Below are positions 8,512-17,401 of a stretch of DNA of 64,000 bases, in pieces. The notes below the pieces were generated by a model that did not search any database, was not told where the DNA came from, and saw nothing but the letters and a program-made list of their open reading frames with translations. Within the stretch, counting starts at the first letter, position 1. Every line of letters starts with the position of its first letter. A program made the translations under genes and the position numbers. The stretch lies in the NCBI RefSeq assembly GCF_014196345.1, contig NZ_JACIDN010000004.1, positions 124,001 to 188,000 on the forward strand, given 5' to 3'. Source of the DNA: Methylobacterium brachythecii (GTDB taxonomy: Bacteria > Pseudomonadota > Alphaproteobacteria > Rhizobiales > Beijerinckiaceae).

Positions 8512-9717
8512 TCAGCGCCCTCGCATCAGCTCGGGCGCTCCGAGCCGGGGCAACACGCCCTCACGCATCACCGCGCGTCTGAGCGGTCCGATCGTGCTCA
8601 TGGCGAGCAGGCCGAGCCCGCGGAGAGCGTCGACGGGCAGGAGATCCGCGAGCAGGCTGCGGTTGAGCCAATCGACCGCGGTTCCCCGCAGGCGGGCATC
8701 GACGGCGCGGCCCCGCGCGAAGCCGGACAACGCCGCCCGGCTGCCTGGGTCGCGCCCAGCCTGTCGAGCCGCGATGACCGCATCGCGAAGACCCGCCGCA
8801 TCACGCAATCCGAGATTCAGCCCCTGCGCACCGATCGGCGGGAAGACGTGAGCGGCCTCGCTGATCAGGGCGAGCCGCTCCGCCACCGGGGTCGAGACCG
8901 ACAGGCCCCGCATCGGCACGAGCCCGCGCGGGCCGTCGATCCGCATGGCCCCGAGCATCGCCTGGGCCTGGCGTTCGATGGAGCTGGCCAGGGCTGCGTC
9001 GTCGAGAGCCGAGAGACGGCGAGCCGGACCTTCTCCCATCACCCAGACCAGGCTCGAACGGTGGCCGCCGGGAAGCGGCACCAGTGTGAAGGGTCCCGAG
9101 CGTGTGTGGAACTCGGTGGAGACGTCGCGATGCGGGCGATAATGAGCGAGAATCGTGGTGACGGCCGCTTGCGGATAGGACCAGTCCCGCACCGCAAGCC
9201 CCGACGACGCCCTGAGCGGCGAGCGCCCGCCATCGGCGCCGACGATCAGGCGCGCCTCGACCGTACGGTCATCCTCCAGTGTGATCCGCGCACCGTCTTC
9301 ATCGCGAAGGTTTGCGGTCGCGTCGCTCTCGAACACCGTGAGGTTCGGCGTCGCGCGGGCGAGCGCCCGAAGGCTTTCCACCAGCCGCGCGCTCTCGACG
9401 TTCCAGCCGAAAGCGTCGAGGCCGATTTCGGAGGCCACGAAGCGGGCAGGGGGTGGTCGAAACAGGCTGCCGGTATCGTCGACGAGATGCAGTTCGATGA
9501 GCGGTGCGGCCTGCGGAGCGATCGCAGCCCAGGCGCCGAGCGCATCGAGAAACCGCACCGAGCCGTCGAGGAGCGCCACGGTCCGCCCGTCGGCGACGGG
9601 CGCGTGCCGTCCGATCAGGGCCGTGGCGATGCCCTCGCGCGCCAGAGCCAGTGCAGCGGACAATCCCGCGGCACCCGCTCCCACCACCGCCACTTCGAAG
9701 CCAGTCTCGCCCGACAC
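8512..9717 (-). CDS. UbiH/UbiF/VisC-type FAD-dependent monooxygenase
   Basis: 401 residues from a GTG at 9717 with CGGAG as a well placed ribosome binding site; the frame is open further upstream but that part looks random. FAD-binding motifs are all present: an N-terminal dinucleotide fold (VAVVGAGAAGLSAALALARE), GADGGRSPLR in the middle, and FPPIGAQGLNLGLRDAAGL near residue 300. This set and the length fit aromatic hydroxylases of ubiquinone synthesis. The exact ring position hydroxylated cannot be read from sequence. Related proteins in the same family also act in other pathways. Confidence 0.85.
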   Translation of the reverse strand: MSGETGFEVAVVGAGAAGLSAALALAREGIATALIGRHAPVADGRTVALLDGSVRFLDALGAWAAIAPQAAPLIELHLVDDTGSLFRPPPARFVASEIGLDAFGWNVESARLVESLRALARATPNLTVFESDATANLRDEDGARITLEDDRTVEARLIVGADGGRSPLRASSGLAVRDWSYPQAAVTTILAHYRPHRDVSTEFHTRSGPFTLVPLPGGHRSSLVWVMGEGPARRLSALDDAALASSIERQAQAMLGAMRIDGPRGLVPMRGLSVSTPVAERLALISEAAHVFPPIGAQGLNLGLRDAAGLRDAVIAARQAGRDPGSRAALSGFARGRAVDARLRGTAVDWLNRSLLADLLPVDALRGLGLLAMSTIGPLRRAVMREGVLPRLGAPELMRGR

Positions 9718-9880
9718 CTTGCACTCCGGGAGATCGACGGCGCAGCCATGACCAGGGCGCCTCTTGAACTCCTGCTTACAGAGGCGGCATGGCAGCTGGG
9801 TCAAGAGCGTATGAAACCAAACCGTTCTTTTCGCATTATCCCCGCTGCGTTGAAGCTTTCGGCGACGCGGGGGGCGTCTC

Positions 9881-10072
9881 TTGAAACGTTTTGTTCTGAC
9901 GAAGACCGAGCTCGACGAGCGCAGCTTCGGATCGCCGTTCGACCCGTTATTGCACGGTGTCGCCCAGGGTCTCGCCAATCTCTTCCCGCCGATCGAGACC
10001 GTCCGCCTTCCTCAATCCGAGGAGGAGGCCCTCCGCTGGCATGAAGCGGCCGACGAACTCACGGATGAATGA
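9881..10072 (+). CDS. Small conserved-looking hypothetical protein (TTG start)
   Basis: 63 residues beginning at a TTG (reads as MKRFVLTKTELDERSFG). It is acidic and without a signal or membrane segment. It ends 10 bases before the next small gene, which suggests co-expression. I do not recognise the family. The composition looks like a real protein rather than a shadow, but the non-ATG start lowers confidence. Confidence 0.5.
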   Translation: MKRFVLTKTELDERSFGSPFDPLLHGVAQGLANLFPPIETVRLPQSEEEALRWHEAADELTDE

Positions 10073-10082
10073 CGGGGCACTC

Positions 10083-10307
10083 ATGAAACCCGAGCTGATC
10101 GACCAGCACATCACGGCAATGACGGCTGCGAGCACGAACCTGCTGCGCCAGATGTACGACGAGGGGCTGGACTACTCGCTCGACGTCCGGCCGGCCGATA
10201 CGGCCACCATGCATGTCAGCGTGCGCGACCTGACCCCCGACATCGAGGACCGCATCCGCCGCTGCCTGCTCGGCACCGGGATGCAGATCGCGGTTCGAGA
10301 GGTCTGA
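10083..10307 (+). CDS. Small hypothetical protein
   Basis: 74 residues from the ATG at 10083, likely co-transcribed with the preceding small gene. It is soluble and acidic, with MKPELIDQHITAMTAAST at the start and a mixed alpha/beta pattern (TMHVSVRDLTPDIEDRIRRC, then GMQIAVREV). One cysteine is present near the C-terminus. I do not recognise the family. Confidence 0.55.
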   Translation: MKPELIDQHITAMTAASTNLLRQMYDEGLDYSLDVRPADTATMHVSVRDLTPDIEDRIRRCLLGTGMQIAVREV

Positions 10308-10372
10308 CACTGTCGCCTCGGCCTCGTCGGCCCTATCTCCGCTTCGAGCTTCAGTGTCGAGGAAGAGCGTAG

Positions 10373-11347
10373 ATGCCCAAGGCGATCCGGATTCACGAGT
10401 ATGGCGGGCCGGAGGCGATGTCCTACGAGGACGTCCCGACACAGGAGCCGGGCCCCGGCCAGATCCGCGTCCGGCAGACGGCGATCGGCGTCAACTTCAT
10501 CGACGTCTACTTCCGCAAGGGCGCCTACAAGGCAGCCTCGATGCCCTTCACCCTCGGCAAGGAAGGCGCCGGCGAGGTTGCGGCCCTCGGTGAGGGCGTC
10601 ACCGGTTTCAAGGTCGGCGAGCGCGTCGCCTATGCCGGTGCCGTCGGCACCTATGCCGAGGAGGTGATCGTCGAAGCTTCGGGGACGGTGCGCGTGCCTG
10701 ACGGCGTCAGCGACGAGACCGCCGCCGCGATGATGTTGAAGGGCCTCACCGCCCAGTACCTGCTGCGCCGGACCTACCGGGTGCAGAAGGGCGACACGAT
10801 CCTGTTCCACGCGGCCGCCGGCGGCGTCGGCCTGATCGCCACGCAATGGGCCAAGCACCTCGGCGCCACCGTGATCGGCACCGTGGGTTCCGAAGAGAAG
10901 GCCCAGCTCGCGCGAGACCACGGCTGTGATCATGTGATCCTGTACCGCGACGAGGATTTCGCTGCCCGGGTCAAGGAGATCACCAAGGGGGAGGGCGTGC
11001 CGGTCGTCTATGACGGCGTCGGCAAGGACACCTTCCCAGCCTCCCTCGATTGTCTGCGGCCCTTCGGCACCTTCGCGAGCTTCGGCTCGTCCTCCGGCCC
11101 GATCGACGCTTTCGACATCGGCATCCTCGCCCAGAAGGGCTCGCTCTTCGCGACCCGGCCGACCCTCTTCACCCACATCGCGACGCGCGAACTGCTCGAC
11201 GCCAACGCGGCCGAATTGTTCGACGTCGTGAAGAGCGGCGCCGTGAAGATCCCGATCCATTCGCGCGCGCGGCTTGCCGACGCGGCTCAGGTCCATCGCG
11301 ATCTCGAAGCGCGGAACACCACCGGCTCGACGGTGATGATCCCGTGA
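10373..11347 (+). CDS. qor: NADPH:quinone reductase (zeta-crystallin-like MDR family)
   Basis: 324 residues, the usual length for the Qor branch of medium-chain dehydrogenases. Start ATG at 10373 follows AGGAAGAG. The N-terminal catalytic fold shows GVNFIDVYFRKGAY and LGKEGAGEVAALGEGV. The nucleotide-binding site has FHAAAGGVGLIATQWAKHLGA, with the AxxGGVG motif of NADPH-dependent quinone oxidoreductases. No zinc-binding cysteine cluster is present, as expected for this group. It performs one- or two-electron reduction of quinones in the cytosol. Confidence 0.92.
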   Translation: MPKAIRIHEYGGPEAMSYEDVPTQEPGPGQIRVRQTAIGVNFIDVYFRKGAYKAASMPFTLGKEGAGEVAALGEGVTGFKVGERVAYAGAVGTYAEEVIVEASGTVRVPDGVSDETAAAMMLKGLTAQYLLRRTYRVQKGDTILFHAAAGGVGLIATQWAKHLGATVIGTVGSEEKAQLARDHGCDHVILYRDEDFAARVKEITKGEGVPVVYDGVGKDTFPASLDCLRPFGTFASFGSSSGPIDAFDIGILAQKGSLFATRPTLFTHIATRELLDANAAELFDVVKSGAVKIPIHSRARLADAAQVHRDLEARNTTGSTVMIP

Positions 11348-11399
11348 TCCCTGGATCGCCGGATACCTTGATCCCCGTATCCTCGTCCCGCCTGCCGTG

Positions 11400-12029
11400 A
11401 TGAGGTTTTCGGAATCAGACGTCCTCGTCGTGGTGGATGTCCAGAACGATTTCCTCCCCGGCGGGGCTCTGGCCGTACCGGACGGCGATGCGGTGATCGC
11501 GCCGATCAACCGGCTGGCGAGGCACGCGCCGCATGTCGTCGTCACCCAGGACTGGCATCCCACCGGGCACGTCTCGTTCGCGTCTCGCCATCCCGGGAAG
11601 ATGCCATTCGGAAAGATCGCGTTGCCCTATGGCGATCAGGCGCTCTGGCCGGATCACTGTGTGCAGGGCAGCCCAGGTGCCGAGCTGGCCCCAGGGCTCG
11701 AGGTTTCACGGGCAGGCCTGATCCTGCGGAAGGGCACCCAACCCGGGGTGGACAGCTACTCGGCCTTCCTCGAGGCGGACCGGACGGCCCGCACGGGGCT
11801 CGCTGCATATCTGCGCGAGCGTGGCCTGACCCGGCTCGTCCTCACCGGCCTGGCGACCGACTTCTGCATCCTCTGGACCGCCCTCGACGCGCGAGCCGAA
11901 GGCTTCGACGTCGTTCTCGTCGAGGATGCGGTGCGGGGGATCGACGCGGACGGCTCGGTCAGCCGAGCCCTGGAGACGATGGCGCAGGCCGGCGTGGAGC
12001 GCATCCACAGCCAGGCGATCGACGCCTGA
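11400..12029 (+). CDS. pncA: Nicotinamidase
   Basis: 209 residues from the ATG at 11400 (a GTG lies directly upstream at 11397). The cysteine-hydrolase catalytic triad is visible: Asp13 in VVDVQNDF, Lys111 in LRKGTQP and Cys156 in ATDFCILWTA. Metal ligands are in QDWHPTGHVSF and WPDHCVQGS. The enzyme converts nicotinamide to nicotinate in NAD salvage. A NadQ-like NAD regulator is encoded 31 kb away in this window, but a regulatory link is only an inference. Confidence 0.95.
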   Translation: MRFSESDVLVVVDVQNDFLPGGALAVPDGDAVIAPINRLARHAPHVVVTQDWHPTGHVSFASRHPGKMPFGKIALPYGDQALWPDHCVQGSPGAELAPGLEVSRAGLILRKGTQPGVDSYSAFLEADRTARTGLAAYLRERGLTRLVLTGLATDFCILWTALDARAEGFDVVLVEDAVRGIDADGSVSRALETMAQAGVERIHSQAIDA

Positions 12030-12110
12030 CGGGATCACGGCATCACAGGATACCGTGAAGCATCGCGCCGAGGGCGATCCCACATCCTTGGATCACGGGA
12101 TCCTTTCCCT

Positions 12111-12160
12111 AGATCACGCTGCGTTTTGACGAAATCCGTCAAAACGCAGAAAACGTGATC
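12111..12160. repeat. Nested palindromic element downstream of pncA
   Basis: CTGCGTTTTGACG (12119-12131) and CGTCAAAACGCAG (12137-12149) form a perfect 13-bp stem with a 5-base loop. It is nested inside GATCACG (12111-12117) and CGTGATC (12154-12160). Such AT-tract palindromes resemble dispersed extragenic palindromes of Rhizobiales. It could also act as a weak terminator or mRNA-stabilising hairpin. Confidence 0.75.
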
Positions 12161-12176
12161 GATTCAATGGTTTAGT

Positions 12177-12220
12177 GCATGCTTTATGCGAAAAACCGTT
12201 GCCACTTTTTCGCAGCATGC
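12177..12220. repeat. Imperfect palindrome abutting the rimO stop codon
   Basis: GCATGCTTTATGCGAAAAA (12177-12195) pairs with TTTTTCGCAGCATGC (12206-12220) with a 4-base bulge. It directly follows the rimO stop on the minus strand. It may be a dispersed extragenic palindrome that also serves as transcript end for rimO. Confidence 0.65.
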
Positions 12221-12221
12221 T

Positions 12222-13574
12222 CTAGACGGCGATGCCGTGCAGGTCATAGGCCTCGGCCCGCTCGATCTTCACGGTGACGATGTCGCCCGGCCGCAGGGGC
12301 CGTCGCGAGGAGACGTGCACCGAACCGTCGATCTCCGGCGCATCGGCCTTGGACCGGCCCTTCGCCACCGTCGGCCCGGCCTCGTCGATGATCACCTGCA
12401 GCCGCTTGCCGACCTTGCCCCGCTGCAGCTTGAGCGAGACCCCGCTCTGAGCCTCCATGAATCGGCGCTTGCGCTCGGCCTTCACCTCCGGCGGAACCTG
12501 CACCCCGATATCGTTCGCCGTGGCGCCCCGTACCGGCTCGTATTCGAAGCAGCCGACGCGTTCCAGCTTGGCTTCCTTGATCCAGTCGACCAGCTCTTCG
12601 AATTCCGCGTCGGTCTCGCCCGGAAACCCGACGATAAAAGTCGAGCGGATCGCGAGATCGGGGCAGGTCTCGCGCCAGCGCCGGATGCGATCGAGCTGCT
12701 TCTCTTGGTTGCCCGGCCGACGCATCCTCTTGAGAACGCTGGGAGACGCGTGCTGGAGCGGCATGTCGAGATAGGGCAGGATCTTGCCCTCCGCCATCAG
12801 CGGAATGACCTCGTCGACATGCGGGTAGGGGTAGACGTAGTGGAGCCTGACCCAGGCTCCGAGTTCGCCGAGCTCCTTGCTGAGGTCGTAGAAGCGGGCG
12901 CGCACGTCACGATCCTGCCAGCGGCTCGCAGCATAGCGGGTGTCGACGCCGTAGGCGCTGGTATCCTGCGAGACGACCAGCAACTCCTTGACCCCGGCCT
13001 TCACCAGCTTCTCGGCCTCGCGCAGCACGTCCGCTGCCGGCCGGCTGACGAGATCGCCGCGCAGCGACGGGATGATGCAGAAGGTGCAGCGATTGTTGCA
13101 GCCCTCGGAAATCTTCAAATAGGCGTAGTGCCGCGGCGTCAGTTTCACGCCCTGCGGCGGGATCAGGTCGAGGAACGGGTCGTGCGCCGGGGGTACAGCC
13201 TCGTGGACCGCCGCAACCACGGATTCGTAGGCCTGCGGCCCGGTGACGGCGAGAAGCTGCGGATATTTTTCGCGGATCTCTTCCGGCTGCGCGCCCATGC
13301 AGCCGGTAACGATGACCCGGCCGTTCTCGGCCATCGCCTCCCCGATCGCCGAGAGCGACTCGGCCTTGGCCGAGTCGAGGAAACCGCAGGTGTTGACGAT
13401 CACCACGTCCGCTCCGTCGTGGCGCCGGGCCAGTTCGTAGCCCTCGGCCCGCAGGTGCGTGAGGATCCGCTCGGAATCGACAAGCGCCTTGGGGCAACCC
13501 AGGGAGACGAACGAAATCCGCGGTGCGGGTTTCGTCACGGCATCCGAGGCGACGGATTCGGCTATGGCGGTCAT
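12222..13574 (-). CDS. rimO: Ribosomal protein S12 methylthiotransferase RimO
   Basis: 450 residues from the ATG at 13574; the frame upstream is open but poor. The N-terminal UPF0004 domain carries three cluster cysteines (Cys27 in [12 protein letters not shown], Cys63 in [10 protein letters not shown], Cys92 in VTGCMGAQ). The radical SAM CxxxCxxC motif is Cys159/Cys163/Cys166 in [19 protein letters not shown] domain forms the last 70 residues. [12 protein letters not shown] and IIPSLRG distinguish RimO from MiaB. It adds a methylthio group to the conserved aspartate of ribosomal protein S12. Confidence 0.96.
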   Translation of the reverse strand: MTAIAESVASDAVTKPAPRISFVSLGCPKALVDSERILTHLRAEGYELARRHDGADVVIVNTCGFLDSAKAESLSAIGEAMAENGRVIVTGCMGAQPEEIREKYPQLLAVTGPQAYESVVAAVHEAVPPAHDPFLDLIPPQGVKLTPRHYAYLKISEGCNNRCTFCIIPSLRGDLVSRPAADVLREAEKLVKAGVKELLVVSQDTSAYGVDTRYAASRWQDRDVRARFYDLSKELGELGAWVRLHYVYPYPHVDEVIPLMAEGKILPYLDMPLQHASPSVLKRMRRPGNQEKQLDRIRRWRETCPDLAIRSTFIVGFPGETDAEFEELVDWIKEAKLERVGCFEYEPVRGATANDIGVQVPPEVKAERKRRFMEAQSGVSLKLQRGKVGKRLQVIIDEAGPTVAKGRSKADAPEIDGSVHVSSRRPLRPGDIVTVKIERAEAYDLHGIAV

Positions 13575-13963
13575 GACGGCTCGAACGGGGATGCGAACTG
13601 AGGCGGCCGGGCAGACCGTATGGATCGCGAACGGAACAGGGTGCGGGGGGGTATACCCGGCCGCGGCCATCGTTGCGAGCCTCGTGCCCGACATGATCCG
13701 GCTACCCTCAGCCAATTCGCTGCCGTGGCGTCAGGCGAATGGGATTCACGACGCCTGAACCGAACCTGATATTATAAGTATATATCTATCAAAGTTTTAT
13801 CGAGCTAACTTCGACTCTTTTCTTAGACGCGGGGGCGAGTTGCGGCACCCATCTCATGCCCTGGCTGCAGAGGAGGCGCATCGCTTCGGAATTGACGTGA
13901 GGCTCTCCGGCGCAGTTGGTGCATGGAAGGACACCGAGCGCGAGACGCGAAAACATCTCACCC
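13575..13963. promoter_or_regulatory. Divergent rimO/pabB intergenic region with AT-rich segment
   Basis: About 390 bases lie between divergent genes. Most is GC-rich, but 13765-13800 (for example ATATTATAAGTATATATC) is sharply AT-rich compared with the surroundings. This is where a promoter or protein-binding site would be expected. No gene is supported here. Confidence 0.45.
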
Positions 13964-15361
13964 ATGGTCTGGACCCGCGAGATCCCATCCATCGATCCGA
14001 TCGTGGCGGCGGCGCGCCTGTCGCGCCTGCCCGGACTCGTCTTCCTCGACAGCGCCATGCAGCACCAAACACTCGGCCGCGTCTCGGTGCTGGCAGCCGA
14101 TCCGTTCGGCAGGTTCCGGCTGCGCGATGGCCGAGCGACCCTCGACGGGCAGCCCCTCGAAGGCAAGCCGCTGGATGCCCTGCGCACCTGCCTGGCACCG
14201 TACCGGCTGCCGCCCCTGCCCGAGCTGCCGGGATTTCCGGGGGCCGCCATCGGCTACTTCGCCTACGATCTCGGCCGCGAGTTGGAACGGGTCGTGCCGC
14301 CTCCGCGTCGGGCCGGTCTGACCGACGACATCGCCCTCAACCTCTACGACACCCTGCTCGTCATCGAACACCAGCACGATCGCTGCCTTCTGGTCGCCAC
14401 CGGCTTCCCGGAGATCGACACGGCCGACCGCGAAGCGCGCGCCCTGGCTCGTCTCGACGCTTTCGCCGAACTGCTCGAAACCAGGGAGCCCGAGCCATCC
14501 TCAGAGCCGTTTCAGGCGCTCACCTGGCACTCGAACTTCACACGCCAAAGTTTTGAATCGGCAGTTGAAAAAGTTCGCGATTACATTCGTGCCGGCGACA
14601 TCTACCAAGCCAACATCGCCCAGCGCTTCAGCGCCGATCTGCCTCCGGGCTTCGATGGTTTCGCCCTTTACCAGCGGTTGCGGGCGACCAATCCAGCGAC
14701 CTTCGGTGCCTATCTCGCCTTCGACGAGTTGACCGTCGCGTCGAGCTCGCCGGAGCGCTTCGTCACCCTGCGCGGCCGAGAGGTCGAGACGCGCCCGATC
14801 AAGGGCACGGTGCGCCGTGTCGACGACCCGGACCAGGATGCCATCCTGGCGCGAGCCCTTCAGCAGAACCCGAAGGAGCGCGCCGAGAACATCATGATCG
14901 TCGATCTGCTGCGCAACGATCTCTCGCGGGTCTGCGAGCCGCGCAGCGTGCGCGTACCGGTGCTGTGCGGCCTGGAATCCTATGCCTCGGTCCACCATCT
15001 CGTCTCGGTGGTCACCGGCACCCTGCGGGAGGGAGCCGACGCCTTCGACCTCATCGAGAAGACCTTCCCCGGCGGCTCGATCACCGGCGCGCCGAAGCTC
15101 AGGGCCATGGACATCATCACCGAAATCGAAGGCGACGCCCGGGAGCTGTATTGCGGGGCCATCGGCGCCATCGGCTTCGACGGTTCCATGGACACCTCCA
15201 TTGCCATCCGCACCGTGTTCATGGACCGGCACCAAGCCGTGCTCCAGGCCGGCGGCGGCATCACGCTGCTCTCCGAGCCAGGCCCCGAATACGAGGAGAC
15301 CCTGACCAAGGCCGCCCGGGTCTTCGCCGCGTTCGAGCCGGACGAGGCGGGCGCGCCATGA
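13964..15361 (+). CDS. pabB: Aminodeoxychorismate synthase component I
   Basis: 465 residues from the ATG at 13964. It has the chorismate-binding fold: N-terminal region with PGFPGAAIGYFAYDLGRELE, then YIRAGDIYQANIAQRF, SSSPERFV, ETRPIKGTVRR, NIMIVDLLRNDLSRVC and FPGGSITGAPKLRAM, and finally YCGAIGAIGFDG. The PIKGT motif, with its lysine, is the hallmark that distinguishes PabB from anthranilate synthase TrpE. It makes 4-amino-4-deoxychorismate for folate synthesis. It is the first gene of a pabB-pabA-pabC-doxX series with overlapping ends. Confidence 0.93.
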   Translation: MVWTREIPSIDPIVAAARLSRLPGLVFLDSAMQHQTLGRVSVLAADPFGRFRLRDGRATLDGQPLEGKPLDALRTCLAPYRLPPLPELPGFPGAAIGYFAYDLGRELERVVPPPRRAGLTDDIALNLYDTLLVIEHQHDRCLLVATGFPEIDTADREARALARLDAFAELLETREPEPSSEPFQALTWHSNFTRQSFESAVEKVRDYIRAGDIYQANIAQRFSADLPPGFDGFALYQRLRATNPATFGAYLAFDELTVASSSPERFVTLRGREVETRPIKGTVRRVDDPDQDAILARALQQNPKERAENIMIVDLLRNDLSRVCEPRSVRVPVLCGLESYASVHHLVSVVTGTLREGADAFDLIEKTFPGGSITGAPKLRAMDIITEIEGDARELYCGAIGAIGFDGSMDTSIAIRTVFMDRHQAVLQAGGGITLLSEPGPEYEETLTKAARVFAAFEPDEAGAP

Positions 15362-15999
15362 TCCTCGTCATCGACAACTACGATTCCTTCGTCTTCAACG
15401 TCGTTCGCTATTTCGAGGAACTCGGCGAGACGGTGGAGGTGGCGCGCAACGACGCGCTCTCGGTGGCGGAGATCCGCGCCATCGTACCCGATGCCATGGT
15501 GATCTCGCCGGGCCCCTGCACGCCGGCCGAGGCCGGGGTCAGCCTGCCGGCGATCCGCGAACTCTCGGGGGCCGTGCCGATTCTCGGCGTCTGCCTCGGC
15601 CATCAGGCCATCGGCGCGGCCTTCGGTGGACGGGTCGAACGCGCGATCCGTCCGCTGCATGGCCACGCGACGCCGATCCACCACGATGGCACCGGGCTGT
15701 TCTCGGGCCTGTCCGATCCGATGGCGGTGGCGCGCTATCACTCCCTGATCGTCTCGCCGCAACCCGGCATGGAGCGCCATCTCGCCATCGACGCCGTCTC
15801 GGACGAGGGCGAGATCATGGCGCTCTCACATCGCCGGCACCCGACCTGGGGCATCCAGTTCCACCCGGAATCGGTGCTGACCGAGGGCGGCCATGCCATC
15901 TTCGCCAACTTCCTCCGGCTCGCCCGAGCCTGGCGCGAGGGCAGGGGGCGGATGCCGGAGCGGCAACCCGAACCTTGGGCGGCCCATGCTCTGGTATGA
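15358..15999 (+). CDS. pabA: Aminodeoxychorismate synthase glutamine amidotransferase component
   Basis: 213 residues; its ATG overlaps the pabB stop (ATGA, 15358-15361), which implies translational coupling. The class I amidotransferase triad is present: nucleophile Cys in GVCLGHQAIG, and His/Glu in GIQFHPESVLTEGG. The start ILVIDNYDSFVFNVVRY is typical of PabA/TrpG. It supplies ammonia from glutamine to PabB. Linkage to pabB and pabC argues for the folate rather than tryptophan role. Confidence 0.94.
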   Translation: MILVIDNYDSFVFNVVRYFEELGETVEVARNDALSVAEIRAIVPDAMVISPGPCTPAEAGVSLPAIRELSGAVPILGVCLGHQAIGAAFGGRVERAIRPLHGHATPIHHDGTGLFSGLSDPMAVARYHSLIVSPQPGMERHLAIDAVSDEGEIMALSHRRHPTWGIQFHPESVLTEGGHAIFANFLRLARAWREGRGRMPERQPEPWAAHALV

Positions 16000-16810
16000 T
16001 GGCCGGATCGTCGAGGGGCCGGTGCCCTTCGACCTCGCCGATCGCGGTCTTTTGCTTGGCGATGGCGTGTTCGATACGGCGCTCGCCCTCAATGGCCGTA
16101 TCGTGTTCGAGGCGGCCCATGTCGCCCGCCTCGTCGCCGCGGCCGAGACGCTCGGCTTCGGGATCGATACGGGGATCCTCGTGGAAGCCATGCGGGCCGT
16201 CGCCGGAACAGCGCCTCGTACGGCTATCCGCACCACCGTGACGCGCGGGTCGGGTCCACGCGGCATCGCGCCACCCGCCGAGATTCGGCCACTCGTCTTC
16301 GCCAGCGCGGCTGCGAGCAACGCCAGTCTCGCCTTCTCGAGCCTGCGCCTTCAGATCTCGACCATCGCCCGTAACGACACCTCACCGGCCTCTCGCACGA
16401 AAACCCTCGGCTATCTCGATGCGGTCCTCGCTGCGCGCTCGGCTCAGGCTGCCGGGTTCGGCGACGCCCTGTTTCTCAACACACGGGGACGCGTAGCCTG
16501 CGCGGGAACGGGCAACCTCTTCGCCCTGATCGATGGCAGGCTCGTCACGCCACCCGTCGAAGAAGGCGTCTTGCCCGGCATCGTGCGGGGCACGGTGTTG
16601 GAGAACGCGTCTGGCCTCGGCGTGGGGATCGACGAACGGCCATTGGACCTGGATGAGCTTCGGCAGGCGCAGGCGGCCTTCGTCACCAACTCGCTGCGGT
16701 TGCTGAGCCCCGTCACGGTGATCGACGACCGGATCTTGGCGAGTGCCGAGGATGGCACGGTCGCTCGCTGCCGCGAGTTGATCGCAGCAGCGGTTCAGGG
16801 TTCACAGTGA
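15986..16810 (+). CDS. pabC: Aminodeoxychorismate lyase (class IV PLP enzyme)
   Basis: 274 residues from the ATG at 15986, overlapping pabA by 14 bases. It has the fold-type IV pattern: LWYDGRIVEG, LADRGLLLGDGVFDTAL, SRTKTLGYLDAVLA (with the PLP-binding lysine), and ACAGTGNLFALIDG near residue 170. The C-terminus has QAAFVTNSLRLLSPV. It releases pyruvate from aminodeoxychorismate to give 4-aminobenzoate. Branched-chain aminotransferases share the fold, but operon position with pabBA supports PabC. Confidence 0.88.
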   Translation: MLWYDGRIVEGPVPFDLADRGLLLGDGVFDTALALNGRIVFEAAHVARLVAAAETLGFGIDTGILVEAMRAVAGTAPRTAIRTTVTRGSGPRGIAPPAEIRPLVFASAAASNASLAFSSLRLQISTIARNDTSPASRTKTLGYLDAVLAARSAQAAGFGDALFLNTRGRVACAGTGNLFALIDGRLVTPPVEEGVLPGIVRGTVLENASGLGVGIDERPLDLDELRQAQAAFVTNSLRLLSPVTVIDDRILASAEDGTVARCRELIAAAVQGSQ

Positions 16811-17232
16811 ACGAAAGCGCCAGGACGGATGCTCGCGCCTGGATGCGCTGGGCGATGATGGTCGCCTATGGCGGCATCGGCGTCGTTCACCTCGTGGCGA
16901 CGGACCGGTTCCTGCCGATCATGCCGGATTGGGTTCCGCATCCGTGGCTCGTCGTGGTGATCACGGGCCTGTGCGAGATCGCAGGCGCCGTCGCTCTGAC
17001 GGTCCCGCGCCTGCAGCGGTTCGCCGGAATCCTATTCGCGCTCTACGCGGTCTGCGTGTTTCCGGCGAACCTGAAACACGCTCTCGATCACGTCTCTGTG
17101 CCGCCGATTCCGGATAGCTGGTGGTACCACGGTCCGCGACTGGCGCTGCAGCCGATCATAGTCTGGTGGGCGCTTTTCGCCGCCCACGTCATCGACTGGC
17201 CGTTCGGCAAGCCACCGCGCAGGACAGGATAG
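16807..17232 (+). CDS. DoxX-like membrane protein
   Basis: 141 residues from a GTG at 16807 that overlaps the pabC stop (GTGA). Four hydrophobic segments are visible: about 12-32 (MRWAMMVAYGGIGVVHLVA), 46-66, 72-92 and 115-133. The pattern PxWVPHPWLVVVITGLCEIAGA fits small DoxX-family proteins of the inner membrane. The role is unknown; its place behind pabC suggests only shared transcription. A long perfect hairpin follows at its stop. Confidence 0.75.
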   Translation: MNESARTDARAWMRWAMMVAYGGIGVVHLVATDRFLPIMPDWVPHPWLVVVITGLCEIAGAVALTVPRLQRFAGILFALYAVCVFPANLKHALDHVSVPPIPDSWWYHGPRLALQPIIVWWALFAAHVIDWPFGKPPRRTG

Positions 17233-17274
17233 GCTGATCCCGTGATCCTGCGACGCAAGGATCACGGGATCAGC
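17233..17274. terminator. Perfect 17-bp inverted repeat after the pab-doxX operon
   Basis: GCTGATCCCGTGATCCT (17233-17249) and AGGATCACGGGATCAGC (17258-17274) are exact reverse complements with an 8-base loop. The stem begins one base after the doxX-like stop codon. There is no T tract, so it is either a Rho-assisted end, an mRNA-stabilising hairpin or an extragenic palindrome. The GATCACGGGATC core also occurs at 12091-12102. Confidence 0.75.
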
Positions 17275-17401
17275 TCATCTGCACAGTCGTGTCATATCGG
17301 TGCCAAGCTGGCTCCGGTCTGATCCTCGTCATGCCGAAGCGTCGCGATTCCGGCCGTAAGGCCGCCCGCGCAACCTAGCCATCATTGCCGGCCAATCACG
17401 A

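Noticed and set aside
7726..10044. A 772-codon open frame on the plus strand
   Set aside because: It overlaps the patatin gene in another frame and the UbiH-like gene in antisense. GC-rich codon bias keeps such frames open; the translation has no recognisable domain.
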